Source: Paenarthrobacter histidinolovorans
GTDB lineage: Bacteria > Actinomycetota > Actinomycetes > Actinomycetales > Micrococcaceae
Direction: 5' to 3'
DNA length: 64,000 nucleotides
NCBI RefSeq assembly: GCF_014647595.1
Contig: NZ_BMPM01000001.1
Coordinates: forward strand, 806,001 to 870,000
How positions within the stretch are numbered: position 1 is the stretch's first letter; the number at the start of each line of letters is the position of its first letter. The notes under the pieces were generated by a model. The model saw nothing but the letters and a program-made list of their open reading frames with translations, was not told the origin of the DNA and ran no database searches. This document shows positions 16,943-25,541 of the stretch, piece after piece. Both the position numbers and the translations under genes were made by a program.

Positions 16943-17665
16943 TCAAGCTATGCCTGTGGTACCCAGCAGCAGGCCAACGCCATAGGTGAACGCCATGGCA
17001 AGGGCCCCACCGATGACCAGGCGCAGAGTAGCTTTCCGCTTGGAGCTGCCACCGATCCTGGCGCTCACCGTGCCGGTGATGGCCAAGGCGATGACCACGG
17101 CCACGAACGTGAGGGGGATCCGGATTTCGGCCGGTGGCAGCAGGATCGCCAGCAAGGGAAGTATCGCGCCGACCGTGAACGCCATGGCCGAAGCAAGGGC
17201 TGCATGCCAAGCGCTGGCCACCTCCGTCTCGTCGATCCTCAATTCGGCTTCCAAATGGGCACCCAGGGCGTCATGCTCGGTAAGTTCGCGTGCCACTTTC
17301 CGCGCGGTGGCTTCGGTGAGACCTTTCGCCTGGTAGATGGCGGCAAGCTCCTCCAACTCGCCGTCTGGATCGTCGAGAAGTTCCTGCCGTTCCTTCTCTA
17401 TCAGGGCCCGCTGGCTGTCACTTTGGCTGCTGACCGAGACGTACTCGCCCAGGGCCATGGAGACAGCGCCGCCCACCACAGCCGCCGCACCTGCCACGAG
17501 AATGGGAGTGACATCGTTGGTCACCCCAGCGACGCCCACCACTGTGGCGGCCACCGAGACGATGCCATCGTTGGCACCAAGGACTCCCGCTCGCAGCCAG
17601 TTCAGGCGCGCCGCGATGCCGTCATTGTGCGGTTCGTTGGGGTGCTGCTTCAACAACTCAGTCAT
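16943..17665 (-). CDS. VIT1/CCC1-family iron/manganese transporter
   Basis: 240 residues with five membrane helices. The first helix region LNWLRAGVLGANDGIVSVAA and the second MALGEYVSVSSQSD are hallmarks of the VIT1/CCC1 family, which exports or sequesters Fe2+ or Mn2+. A charged cytoplasmic stretch rich in Glu (about 90-145, RALIEKERQELLDDPDGEL) forms the family's metal-binding hook. Three more helices follow and end in GVGLLLGTTGIA. The start is ATG 17665. It is a monocistronic gene convergent with the dioxygenase gene; regulation is not evident. Confidence 0.9.
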   Translation of the reverse strand: MTELLKQHPNEPHNDGIAARLNWLRAGVLGANDGIVSVAATVVGVAGVTNDVTPILVAGAAAVVGGAVSMALGEYVSVSSQSDSQRALIEKERQELLDDPDGELEELAAIYQAKGLTEATARKVARELTEHDALGAHLEAELRIDETEVASAWHAALASAMAFTVGAILPLLAILLPPAEIRIPLTFVAVVIALAITGTVSARIGGSSKRKATLRLVIGGALAMAFTYGVGLLLGTTGIA

Positions 17666-17852
17666 AGAGGCAAGTAGAACACCCGTAACCCTCCCCGGCT
17701 ATGGAAGTTGCATATCCTGCCCACGGTGCTCACCCCCAACCTCCCGTGTAACCCTCTTGTAACCCCCAAAGCCCTTTACTTGTGATGTGGACCACTTTCC
17801 AGCGAATGATGTGCCGGATGGTATCCACCCGCAAGCAACGGAAAGAGGAATC

Positions 17853-19643
17853 ATGCCTGAAACACCCAACGGTGCCGTGGAAACCTGGCTGGCGCAGTTC
17901 GATGCAGCCCTGCGCAGCCGCGACATCGAAGCAGCACTGGCGCTGTTTGACGACGAATCGTATTGGCGCGACTTCGTCTCCTTCACCTGGAACCTCAAGA
18001 CCATGGAGGGCAAGGCCGGGATCAAGGACATGCTGGAGGCCGTGCTCAGCGACGTCCAACCATCCAACTGGGCTTTGGCCGAAAACGCTACAGGGGACGC
18101 CACAAATCCCGAAGCCTGGGTGAACTTCGAGACCCTGCAAGGAAAGGGCTACGCCCACCTGCGGCTCCGCAACGGAAAGTGCTGGACCCTGCTGACAACC
18201 ATGCAGGAGCTCAAAGGATTCGAAGAAAAGAAGGGCCCACACCGCGAACAAGGAGTGGCCCACAGCATTGAAAAGGGCAGGAAGTCCTGGCTGGAACGCA
18301 AAGAAGAAGAAGCTGCCAGGCTCGGCTACGAGGACCAGCCGTACGCCTTGGTCATTGGCGGAGGGCAGGGCGGCATCGGCCTCGGCGCGCGGCTCCGGAG
18401 GATGGGCGTGCCCACCATCATTGTGGACAAGAACGCGCGCCCCGGTGACGCCTGGCGCAACCGGTACAAGTCCCTCCACCTGCACGACCCCGTCTGGTAC
18501 GACCACCTGCCCTACCTGAACTTCCCCGACGACTGGCCGGTCTTCGCGGCCAAGGACAAGATCGGCGACTGGCTGGAGCACTACACCTCCATCATGGAGC
18601 TCAACTACTGGTCCAACACCGAATGCACCAAAGCGCGGTGGGATGAGGAAAGCAACACGTGGGAGGTAGCCGTCATCCGCGACGGCGAACGGGTCACCTT
18701 GCGTCCCCGGCAACTCGTCTTCGCCTTGGGCGTTTCCGGCTACCCCAACATCCCGGTGTTCGACGGCGCCGAAACCTTCCTTGGAGAGCAATACCACTCC
18801 TCCAAGCACCCCGGCGGTGGCGACTGGACCGGCAAAAAAGCAGTAGTGATCGGCTCCAACAACTCAGCCCACGATATTTGCGCTGACCTTTGGGAGCACG
18901 GGGCGGACGTGACCATGGTCCAACGTTCTTCAACCCACATCGCCCGCAGCGAATCGCTGATGGACCTGGCCCTCGGGGACCTCTACTCCGAAAAGGCATT
19001 GGCCAACGGAGTGACCACCGAAAAGGCCGACCTCCTCTTCGCCTCACTCCCCTACCGCATCCTCCCGGAGGCCCAGGTCCCGGTGTACCAGGAGATGGCA
19101 AAGCGCGACGCCGGGTTCTACTCCCAGCTCGAAGCCGCCGGATTCGAGCTGGACTTCGGAGTGGACGGCTCCGGTCTGTTCCTGAAGTACCTGAGGCGCG
19201 GCTCCGGCTACTACATCGACGTCGGTGCTTCGCAGCTGATCATCGACGGCCGCGTGAAACTCGCCAACGGCCAGGTCAGCAAAATTACCGGCAACGCCGT
19301 GATCATGGACAACGGCGATGAACTCGAAGCCGACGTGATCATTTACGCCACCGGTTATGGCTCCATGAACGGCTGGCTCGCCGACCTCGTCTCCCCCGAA
19401 GTGGCAGACCAGGTGGGCAGGTGTTGGGGCTACGGCTCCGAGACTCCCAAAGACCCGGGTCCCTGGGAGGGAGAACTGCGCAACATGTGGAAGCCAACCA
19501 ATGTGGAGAACCTTTGGATTCACGGCGGAAACCTTCACCAGAGCCGGCACTACTCCAAGTACCTCGCCCTGCAGCTCAAGGCCCGCATGGAGGGAATCCC
19601 CACCCCCGTGTACAGCCTGCAGCCATCCCACCACACCCGCTGA
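17853..19643 (+). CDS. Flavin-containing monooxygenase-type NAD(P)/FAD oxidoreductase with N-terminal NTF2-like domain
   Basis: 596 residues. The first 120 or so form an NTF2/SnoaL-like domain (AALALFDDESYWRDFVSFTW). A linker is followed by an FAD Rossmann motif VIGGGQGGIGLGARLRRMG (from about 167) and an NADPH motif AVVIGSNNSAHDICADL (from about 330). Between them FLGEQYHSSKHPGG resembles, but differs from, the Baeyer-Villiger/FMO signature FxGxxxHxxxW. ATG 17853 follows GAAAGAGGA. It is likely co-transcribed with the butanediol-type dehydrogenase 11 bases downstream, so it may act on a ketone/alcohol substrate; the substrate is not known. Confidence 0.87.
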   Translation: MPETPNGAVETWLAQFDAALRSRDIEAALALFDDESYWRDFVSFTWNLKTMEGKAGIKDMLEAVLSDVQPSNWALAENATGDATNPEAWVNFETLQGKGYAHLRLRNGKCWTLLTTMQELKGFEEKKGPHREQGVAHSIEKGRKSWLERKEEEAARLGYEDQPYALVIGGGQGGIGLGARLRRMGVPTIIVDKNARPGDAWRNRYKSLHLHDPVWYDHLPYLNFPDDWPVFAAKDKIGDWLEHYTSIMELNYWSNTECTKARWDEESNTWEVAVIRDGERVTLRPRQLVFALGVSGYPNIPVFDGAETFLGEQYHSSKHPGGGDWTGKKAVVIGSNNSAHDICADLWEHGADVTMVQRSSTHIARSESLMDLALGDLYSEKALANGVTTEKADLLFASLPYRILPEAQVPVYQEMAKRDAGFYSQLEAAGFELDFGVDGSGLFLKYLRRGSGYYIDVGASQLIIDGRVKLANGQVSKITGNAVIMDNGDELEADVIIYATGYGSMNGWLADLVSPEVADQVGRCWGYGSETPKDPGPWEGELRNMWKPTNVENLWIHGGNLHQSRHYSKYLALQLKARMEGIPTPVYSLQPSHHTR

Positions 19644-19654
19644 AGGAGCCCATT

Positions 19655-20710
19655 GTGAAAGCAGCAAGATTCCACGGACGCAACGACATCAGGATCGACG
19701 ACGTCCCCGAGCCTGAGGTTAGGCCCGGCACAGTCAAGATCCAGGTGGCATGGTGCGGCATCTGCGGAACCGATCTCCACGAATACTTGGAAGGGCCCAT
19801 CTTTGTCCCGGCACCCGGACACCCCCATCCCCTGTCAGGGGAAGAAGCCCCCGTCACCATGGGCCACGAATTCTCGGGAACAATCGTGGAGGTCGGCGAC
19901 GGCGTCCACGCGCTCGCAGTGGGCGACAACGTGGTGGTGGAACCATATTTCGTGTGCGACGAGTGTCCGCCCTGCAAAGCAGGCAACTATCACCTCTGCA
20001 CCAAGATGGGCTTCATTGGGCTCTCCGGCGGAGGTGGAGGCCTGGGCGGCATGGTGGTTGTGGACACCCGATGGGTCCACAAGGTGGGCAATATCCCGCT
20101 GGATCAGGCTGCATTGATCGAGCCCCTGTCCGTGGCGCATCATGCGGTCGCCCGAAGCGGTGCCAAGCCCGGAGATGTTGCCTTGGTGGGTGGCTCCGGA
20201 CCTATCGGGCTATTGACGGCCGCTGTGTTGAAAAGCCAGGGAGTCACCACAGTTATCAGCGAGCTCAGCGCGGCCCGGAAGGACAAAGCCATGTCCAGCG
20301 GGGTGGCTGACTATGTCATTGACCCCAGCCAGGAGGACCTGCAGGAACGGCTGCTGGAGCTGACCAACGGCGTGGGCGCGGACGTGGCTTTTGAGTGCGC
20401 CGGAGTCAACGCGGTGCTGGATACTCTCCTGACAGCGGTGAAACCCGCGGGCGTGGTGGTGAACGTGTCCATTTGGGGCCGCCCGGCAACAGTGGACATG
20501 CAGAAGATCGTGCTGAAGGAGATCGACCTGCGCGGCACCATAGCCTACGTCCGGGATCATGCCGCAGCCATCAAGCTGGTCCAGGAGGGGAAGGTGGATC
20601 TGGAGCCCTTCATTACCGCGAAAATCGCGTTGGAAGACCTGGTGGAGCAAGGCTTCACTACGCTCATTCACCACAATGACACCGCAGTGAAGATCCTCGT
20701 CCATCCTTAG
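19655..20710 (+). CDS. 2,3-butanediol dehydrogenase-type zinc alcohol dehydrogenase
   Basis: 351 residues, medium-chain dehydrogenase fold. Catalytic zinc ligands are in VAWCGICGTDLHEY and MGHEFSG; the structural zinc lobe has four Cys in CDECPPCKAGNYHLC. The cofactor loop is VGGSGPIGLL. The segments GFIGLSGGGGGLGGMVVVD and FECAGVNAVLDTLL are typical of (R,R)-butanediol/acetoin dehydrogenases, which interconvert acetoin and 2,3-butanediol with NAD. The start GTG 19655 has TGAAGGAG upstream. The stop TAG falls inside the first unit of a triple 16-base repeat. It is paired with the upstream monooxygenase. Confidence 0.88.
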   Translation: MKAARFHGRNDIRIDDVPEPEVRPGTVKIQVAWCGICGTDLHEYLEGPIFVPAPGHPHPLSGEEAPVTMGHEFSGTIVEVGDGVHALAVGDNVVVEPYFVCDECPPCKAGNYHLCTKMGFIGLSGGGGGLGGMVVVDTRWVHKVGNIPLDQAALIEPLSVAHHAVARSGAKPGDVALVGGSGPIGLLTAAVLKSQGVTTVISELSAARKDKAMSSGVADYVIDPSQEDLQERLLELTNGVGADVAFECAGVNAVLDTLLTAVKPAGVVVNVSIWGRPATVDMQKIVLKEIDLRGTIAYVRDHAAAIKLVQEGKVDLEPFITAKIALEDLVEQGFTTLIHHNDTAVKILVHP

Positions 20711-20746
20711 GCAAGTCCATCCCTAGGTATGTCCACCCCTAGGCAT
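20699..20746 (+). repeat. Three tandem 16-base repeats overlapping a stop codon
   Basis: Units GTCCATCCTTAGGCAA (20699-20714), GTCCATCCCTAGGTAT (20715-20730) and GTCCACCCCTAGGCAT (20731-20746). Unit one contains the last codons and TAG stop of the butanediol-type dehydrogenase. Units two and three contain the palindrome CCTAGG. They lie in the short gap before the convergent XRE gene and may be duplicated copies of the gene end. Confidence 0.8.
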
Positions 20747-20769
20747 ATCGGCGGAAGGAGTACCGCGGA

Positions 20770-21651
20770 TTATTGCTCCTCGTTGACGGTGGCCTTGGCC
20801 GTTTCGCGCTGGGTGGCGACCCAGCTGGCAAGTACTTTCAGTGCATCGGCCGAGGGCGTGGATTCCTCGGCAGTGTAGACATTGATGCGCAGCCCTGGAT
20901 CTGCTGCCAGCTCCAGGGCCTCGTAGCTGAGGTCCAGGTCGCCCACGATGGGATGGTGGAGACGCTTGCGCCCGGTCCGGTGGTACTTCACATCGTGCCG
21001 GGCCCATCGCGTACCGAACTCCTCGCTGCGGGTGGAAAGTTCTCCGACGAGATCGCTGAGGTCCTTGTCGTAGGGGTTCCTTCCCGCAGCCGACCGCAGG
21101 GCCGCGACAATATCGTCAGCGCTGCGTTCCCAATCAATGAAGAATTCGCGGGCCTTCGGATTGAGGAAAGTGAACCGGGCACTGTTCGGCGGGCCGGGAC
21201 GCTCAGCCATCATGTCCAGGTAGAGAGCCCTCCCCAGCTCGTTGGACGCGAGGACATCACCGCGGTCATTGCGGACCCAAGCGGGCGCCGAACTGATGGC
21301 GTCGATGACGCGCTGCACGCTGGGACGCACGGTCTGGGGACTGCTTTTTCGTCGGGCCCGCGGCGACGCCGCCGTGGAGCGGGCCAGATCGAAAAGGTGG
21401 GCCGTCTCGGCGTCGTCGAGTTTCAAGGCGCGGGCCAGCCCCTCCAGGACGCTGTCCGAAGCGCCGGAGAGATTACCGCGTTCAAGCCTGATGTAATAGT
21501 CCACGCTCATGCCGGCAAGCATCGCCACCTCTTCGCGGCGCAGTCCGGTCACGCGGCGCTTGCCTCCGTACGCGGGCAGGCCTGCCTCCTCCGGAGTGAT
21601 CCGTGCACGGCGGGAGGTCAGGAATTTGCGAACGTCGTCGCTTAGTGTCAT
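20770..21651 (-). CDS. XRE-family regulator with MmyB-like ligand-binding domain
   Basis: 293 residues. The N-terminal helix-turn-helix (about 15-85) includes RRVTGLRREEVAMLAGMSVDYYIRLERG, in the form typical of this actinobacterial group. The C-terminal part (about 105-275) has the MmyB-like domain (PAWVRNDRGDVLASNELGRA, HHPIVGDLDLSYEAL), which is thought to bind fatty-acid-like ligands. Such regulators usually repress a divergent oxidoreductase; here the divergent gene is the aldo/keto reductase at 21744. That pairing is inferred from position. ATG 21651 is the normal start. Confidence 0.9.
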   Translation of the reverse strand: MTLSDDVRKFLTSRRARITPEEAGLPAYGGKRRVTGLRREEVAMLAGMSVDYYIRLERGNLSGASDSVLEGLARALKLDDAETAHLFDLARSTAASPRARRKSSPQTVRPSVQRVIDAISSAPAWVRNDRGDVLASNELGRALYLDMMAERPGPPNSARFTFLNPKAREFFIDWERSADDIVAALRSAAGRNPYDKDLSDLVGELSTRSEEFGTRWARHDVKYHRTGRKRLHHPIVGDLDLSYEALELAADPGLRINVYTAEESTPSADALKVLASWVATQRETAKATVNEEQ

Positions 21652-21743
21652 GGCTCTACGCTACGCGGGGGCCGGCCGTGGTGGGAGGCACTGACATTAC
21701 CCTGAACACGAGTTACTCCCGGAGTGCTTGGAAGTGCTGTTCC

Positions 21744-22640
21744 ATGGAAAGCATGAATACGGAACTTACTCTCAACAACGGCGTCACGATGCCCGCCCTC
21801 GGCCTGGGTGTCTTCCAAAGTCCCCCGGAGCAGACAACAGCGGCGGTTGAAGCTGCCCTGGCCACAGGCTACCGGCATATCGACACTGCCGCTGCCTACG
21901 GCAACGAGCGGGAAGTCGGACAAGGCATCCGCAACAGCGGCCTGGACCGGTCCGAGGTATTCATCGAAACCAAGGTCTGGGTCAGCGACTACGGATACGA
22001 CCAGACACGGCACGCATGGGAGAAGGCCACGGCCAAGCTGGGTGTGGACTATCTCGACCTGCTGATCCTGCACCAGCCCGCTCCGGACCGTTTTGACAAG
22101 GTCATCGCCGCGTACAAGGCACTGGAAAGTCTGCTCGCGGAAGGCAAGGTCCGTGCCATCGGCGTCAGCAACTTCATGCCCCACCACCTGATACAGCTCC
22201 TGGCCGCAACGGACGTCGTTCCCGCACTCAACCAGGTGGAACTGCACCCGTACTTCATCCAAGGGAACGTCCAGGAAGCGAACCATGAGCACGGTGTACT
22301 CACCCAGGCGTGGTCGCCGATCGGTGGGATCACGTTCTACCCCGGCTGGGGCGAAGCCCGCCGGAACGTGATGGAGGACCCCACCATTGCCGACATTGCC
22401 GGCAGGCATGGCAAGAGCCCGGCCCAGGTCATGCTTCGCTGGCACTTGCAGCAGGGCCGGTCAGCCATTCCGAAATCGACCAACCCGGCACGTATCTCCG
22501 AGAACTTCGACGTCTTCGACTTCGAACTCAGCCAGGCAGAACTTGGCGCCATCGATGCCCTGGACACCGGCGTCCGCAACGGACCGGACCCTGACGTAGC
22601 CCGCGAGGAGCGGTTCGCCATGGTCATTCCTGAAGCCTAG
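21744..22640 (+). CDS. Aldo/keto reductase (2,5-diketo-D-gluconate reductase type)
   Basis: 298 residues, TIM-barrel NADPH reductase. Signatures are NGVTMPALGLGVF at the start, GYRHIDTAAAYGNEREVG (active Asp and Tyr), ETKVWVSDYGYD (active Lys), LLILHQPAP, and IPKSTNPARISENFDVFDF for cofactor binding. Reduces an unknown aldehyde or ketone. ATG 21744 has GGAAG nine bases before it; ATG 21753 is an alternative three codons on. It is divergent from the XRE regulator and followed 43 bases later by a second, only distantly related aldo/keto reductase. Confidence 0.9.
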   Translation: MESMNTELTLNNGVTMPALGLGVFQSPPEQTTAAVEAALATGYRHIDTAAAYGNEREVGQGIRNSGLDRSEVFIETKVWVSDYGYDQTRHAWEKATAKLGVDYLDLLILHQPAPDRFDKVIAAYKALESLLAEGKVRAIGVSNFMPHHLIQLLAATDVVPALNQVELHPYFIQGNVQEANHEHGVLTQAWSPIGGITFYPGWGEARRNVMEDPTIADIAGRHGKSPAQVMLRWHLQQGRSAIPKSTNPARISENFDVFDFELSQAELGAIDALDTGVRNGPDPDVAREERFAMVIPEA

Positions 22641-22683
22641 AACCGAGCAAACCTGAAGCCTGAAACCGAACTAAGGAACCGCT

Positions 22684-23706
22684 ATGGAATACCGACTTCT
22701 GGGACGCACCGGCGTGCGGGTCAGCCCCCTTTGCCTGGGTGCCATGATGTTCGGCCCCTGGGGCAACAATGACCACGCCGACGCCACCCGGATCATTCAC
22801 CGGGCCTTGGACGCCGGAATCAACTTCATCGACACCGCGGATGTCTACTCCGGCGGCATCTCTGAAGAGATCGTGGGGCAGGCAATCGAAGGCAGGCGCG
22901 ACGACGTCTTTCTCGCCACAAAGTTCTTCATGCCCATGGACCCCGACGACCCCAATCAGAGCGGCGGCTCCCGCCGATGGATCATCCGTGAGGTGGAGAA
23001 CTCCCTGCGCCGTCTCAACACCGACTACATCGACCTTTACCAAGTGCACCGCCCCAGTCCAGATACGGACGTGGAGGAAACACTGGGTGCGCTCACGGAC
23101 CTGGTCCGTCAGGGCAAGGTCCGCTACATCGGCTCCTCGTCCTACTCAGGATCCCAAATCGTGGAGGCGCAATGGGCGGCGCGGGAACGGAATCTGGAGC
23201 GCTTCGTCACCGAGCAACCGCCCTACTCGATTCTTGCGCGCGGGATCGAAGAAGATGTCCTTCCCACCGTTCAGCGCCATGGGATGGGTGCCCTCAGCTA
23301 CAGTCCGCTGGCCGGCGGCTGGCTCTCGGGCCGATGGCGGAAGGATTCGGCATCGGCGCCCACATCGAGTGCACGTCCGAGCGCCAGGTTCGACATGACG
23401 AAGTTCGCTAACCAGCGCAAGCTCGATCTTGTGGAAGACCTGGCACAACTGGCTGAACAGTCCGGGCTTGGTCTTATAGAGCTCGCCATCGCCTTTGTCA
23501 TCAACCATCCCGGTATCACCTCAGCGATCGTTGGCCCGCGCACCATGGAACAGCTGGAGTCCTACCTTCCGGCGGCCTCGGTCACTCTCACCCCGGACGT
23601 TCTGGACCGCATCGACGAGATCGTGGAACCCGGCGTCACGGTCAATCCGGACGACAACAGCTACGGCGCGCACGAACTCAAGCCCCAAGCACGCCGGCGG
23701 CACTGA
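22684..23706 (+). CDS. Aldo/keto reductase (YajO/Kv-beta-like branch)
   Basis: 340 residues of the larger-barrel aldo/keto reductase branch. MEYRLLGRTGVRVSPLCLGA is the classic start; GINFIDTADVYSGGISEEIV has the catalytic Asp and Tyr, FLATKFF the Lys, and YIDLYQVHRPSPDTDVEET the His. GITSAIVGPRTMEQLESYL binds the cofactor. The substrate is unknown. AAGGAACCGCT precedes ATG 22684. It is probably in one transcript with the preceding reductase and ends before a strong hairpin. Confidence 0.9.
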   Translation: MEYRLLGRTGVRVSPLCLGAMMFGPWGNNDHADATRIIHRALDAGINFIDTADVYSGGISEEIVGQAIEGRRDDVFLATKFFMPMDPDDPNQSGGSRRWIIREVENSLRRLNTDYIDLYQVHRPSPDTDVEETLGALTDLVRQGKVRYIGSSSYSGSQIVEAQWAARERNLERFVTEQPPYSILARGIEEDVLPTVQRHGMGALSYSPLAGGWLSGRWRKDSASAPTSSARPSARFDMTKFANQRKLDLVEDLAQLAEQSGLGLIELAIAFVINHPGITSAIVGPRTMEQLESYLPAASVTLTPDVLDRIDEIVEPGVTVNPDDNSYGAHELKPQARRRH

Positions 23707-23732
23707 CATACAACATCGACGACGGCGCTGCC

Positions 23733-23753
23733 CGCCACCCGCGGCGGGTGGCG
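23733..23753. terminator. Short perfect hairpin between convergent genes
   Basis: CGCCACCCGC (23733-23742) and GCGGGTGGCG (23744-23753) form a perfect inverted repeat with a one-base centre, between the aldo/keto reductase stop and the GAF regulator stop. A likely bidirectional terminator; there is no U-rich run on the + strand. Confidence 0.55.
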
Positions 23754-23777
23754 TGGTCGTACGTTTTACGCGGCTGG

Positions 23778-25097
23778 CTAGGCCCTGAACTCGCGCTCGC
23801 GCCTGGCCATCCTCGCCTGCAGCATTCCGAGGCGGGGATCGTCCCCGGCCGCTGCCCGCGCGGCAGCCAACGCTTCGAAATCGTCGGCCCCCACATCACT
23901 GGAACCCCATTGCAGGATGAGGTCCGGGTCGCCGCTGGCGCGCACCGAGGCGCTGACGGCCGCGTTGAGTTCTTCGCGGAGGATCTCGATGGCGAGGTTT
24001 CCGGAGCGGACCAGGAGCGGAGCACTGTAGGCCTGGAGTGCTTCAGCAATACGGGCCTTCCGCAAATGTTCGGTCACCGTAGAGACATCGGTGATCACAG
24101 TCAGTCCGGCGGCGAAACGGTAGGGGTTGGCCTCCAGGACCTTTCCCAGGACGGCACGGATCCGGTGCATCTCGGTGCGGACAGAAGCCGCCGCGCCATC
24201 CTCGCCGTGCAAATGGAAGGCCAACTCCTCGGCGCTCCAACCACTCGAACGCGAGGCCAGCAAAGCCAGGATTTCAGCCCGCCGGAGCGTCAACGGCAGC
24301 CGCCCACCGCCGTCGACCTCCGCTGTGGGGGTGTCCCCCAACAGGTTGAGCTTCAGCGTGGCGGTTGTTCCCTTGACCGCGCTGGTGGGGTCCGCGCTGG
24401 CGGGAACCGTGTGAGGTGCGTGCGGACGGGCTGAGCGCAAAAGCTCCTCGGCCAGCCTTACGGCGCAACGCACCATGCGCAGGCTGTCCGGCGTCACGGA
24501 GTCGATGGGCCCGGATACATCCAGAATGCCCAGGATCCGGTTGCTGTGCGGGTCGCGGATGGGAGAAGCGGTGCAGGCCCACTCGTGGTGTGAACGCACG
24601 AGGTGCTCGGCTGAAAGGAGCTGTGCCGGCGCCCCCGTAATCAGGGCCTCACTGATGGCATTGGTGCCGATTCCAGACTCCGACCAGTCCGCGCCTTCAA
24701 CGAATTCCAAGGAATCGGCCTGCCGAAGGGCGTGGCTGCTGCCCACCCGCCACAGCACCTCACCCAGATGGTCCGTGACAATCAGGAGGTGCCGGCCGTC
24801 AGCCGATTCATCGGCAAGAAGTTGCGTGAGTGCCGGGATGACAGGCGCCAAAGGATGACCGGCGCCGAGCTTGCGAGCGTCTTCCACCTCGTGGCGCCTG
24901 ACAGGACTGTGCCGCTCGGGATTGATCCCCAGCGCCAGGGAACGCTGCCAGGACTCCAGGAGGGACTGCGGAATGTGGGGATCAGGACGACCCGAAATGG
25001 TGGCTTCGTGGGCTTTGCGAAGGATGCGGGCGTACTCCGAAGGAGCGGAAAGCCTCAGGCCATCCATGCGCGCTGCAGCGGCAGTGACACTTGGCAT
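23778..25097 (-). CDS. GAF-domain transcriptional activator, AcoR-like without the sigma-54 ATPase
   Basis: 439 residues. The N-terminal region has LLESWQRSLALGINP, typical of AcoR-type activators, then a GAF domain (about 80-230) with EGADWSESGIGTNAI and HHEWACTASPIRDP. From about 260 a region with RLPLTLRRAEILALLASRSS and TEMHRIRAVLGKVL looks like a winged-helix DNA-binding part. There is no AAA+ or Fis domain. In Actinobacteria such proteins switch on alcohol or aldehyde dehydrogenases, so the nearby butanediol-type operon is a candidate target. ATG 25097 is chosen for the GGAGG 6 bases upstream rather than upstream in-frame starts. Confidence 0.83.
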   Translation of the reverse strand: MPSVTAAAARMDGLRLSAPSEYARILRKAHEATISGRPDPHIPQSLLESWQRSLALGINPERHSPVRRHEVEDARKLGAGHPLAPVIPALTQLLADESADGRHLLIVTDHLGEVLWRVGSSHALRQADSLEFVEGADWSESGIGTNAISEALITGAPAQLLSAEHLVRSHHEWACTASPIRDPHSNRILGILDVSGPIDSVTPDSLRMVRCAVRLAEELLRSARPHAPHTVPASADPTSAVKGTTATLKLNLLGDTPTAEVDGGGRLPLTLRRAEILALLASRSSGWSAEELAFHLHGEDGAAASVRTEMHRIRAVLGKVLEANPYRFAAGLTVITDVSTVTEHLRKARIAEALQAYSAPLLVRSGNLAIEILREELNAAVSASVRASGDPDLILQWGSSDVGADDFEALAAARAAAGDDPRLGMLQARMARREREFRA

Positions 25098-25541
25098 GCA
25101 GTTTTCCTCCAATTCGCCATCGAATTGCGCGGACCCCGTTCCACGAGCGTGCGCCGCCTTCCCAGTGTAGACCGGGCAATCCCCGGATGTGGTGCGGGTC
25201 ACGCCCATCACCGGCATTTACCCAGGGCCGGGCCTCTGCGGAATACGGCCCCATTCTGCATTCATGCTTCTCATATAGGATGCAGGAAGAATGGCTACGC
25301 GTCAGCGGGCAACAGAGCCTGGAGGGGTCCAGTCGGCTCGCCACTATCCATACCTGGAAATCCCATTACGGAACTTCAATGGTGGAACGCGCTGACGTGT
25401 CCGGAAACAGGCGCAATTGCTATTCCAGCCGACACCGGTTTTGAAAACGCTATGGGGGCGATACAGAACGATGAAAACCACACGGAAGTACCTTTTATTG
25501 CCTTCGGGCAGCACCAGGCAGGCTTTCACCGGTGAAATGCC
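25098..25541. other. Intergenic region, 444 bases, no gene seen
   Basis: Separates the divergent GAF regulator and the sigma-factor fusion. I see no credible reading frame and no RNA gene. A pair CTGCAT ... ATGCAG flanks an AT-rich patch near 25257-25285 that could hold a promoter. GGAAC occurs at 25370 and 25384, a form used in ECF -35 boxes, but no matching -10 was found at the right distance. Confidence 0.5.
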
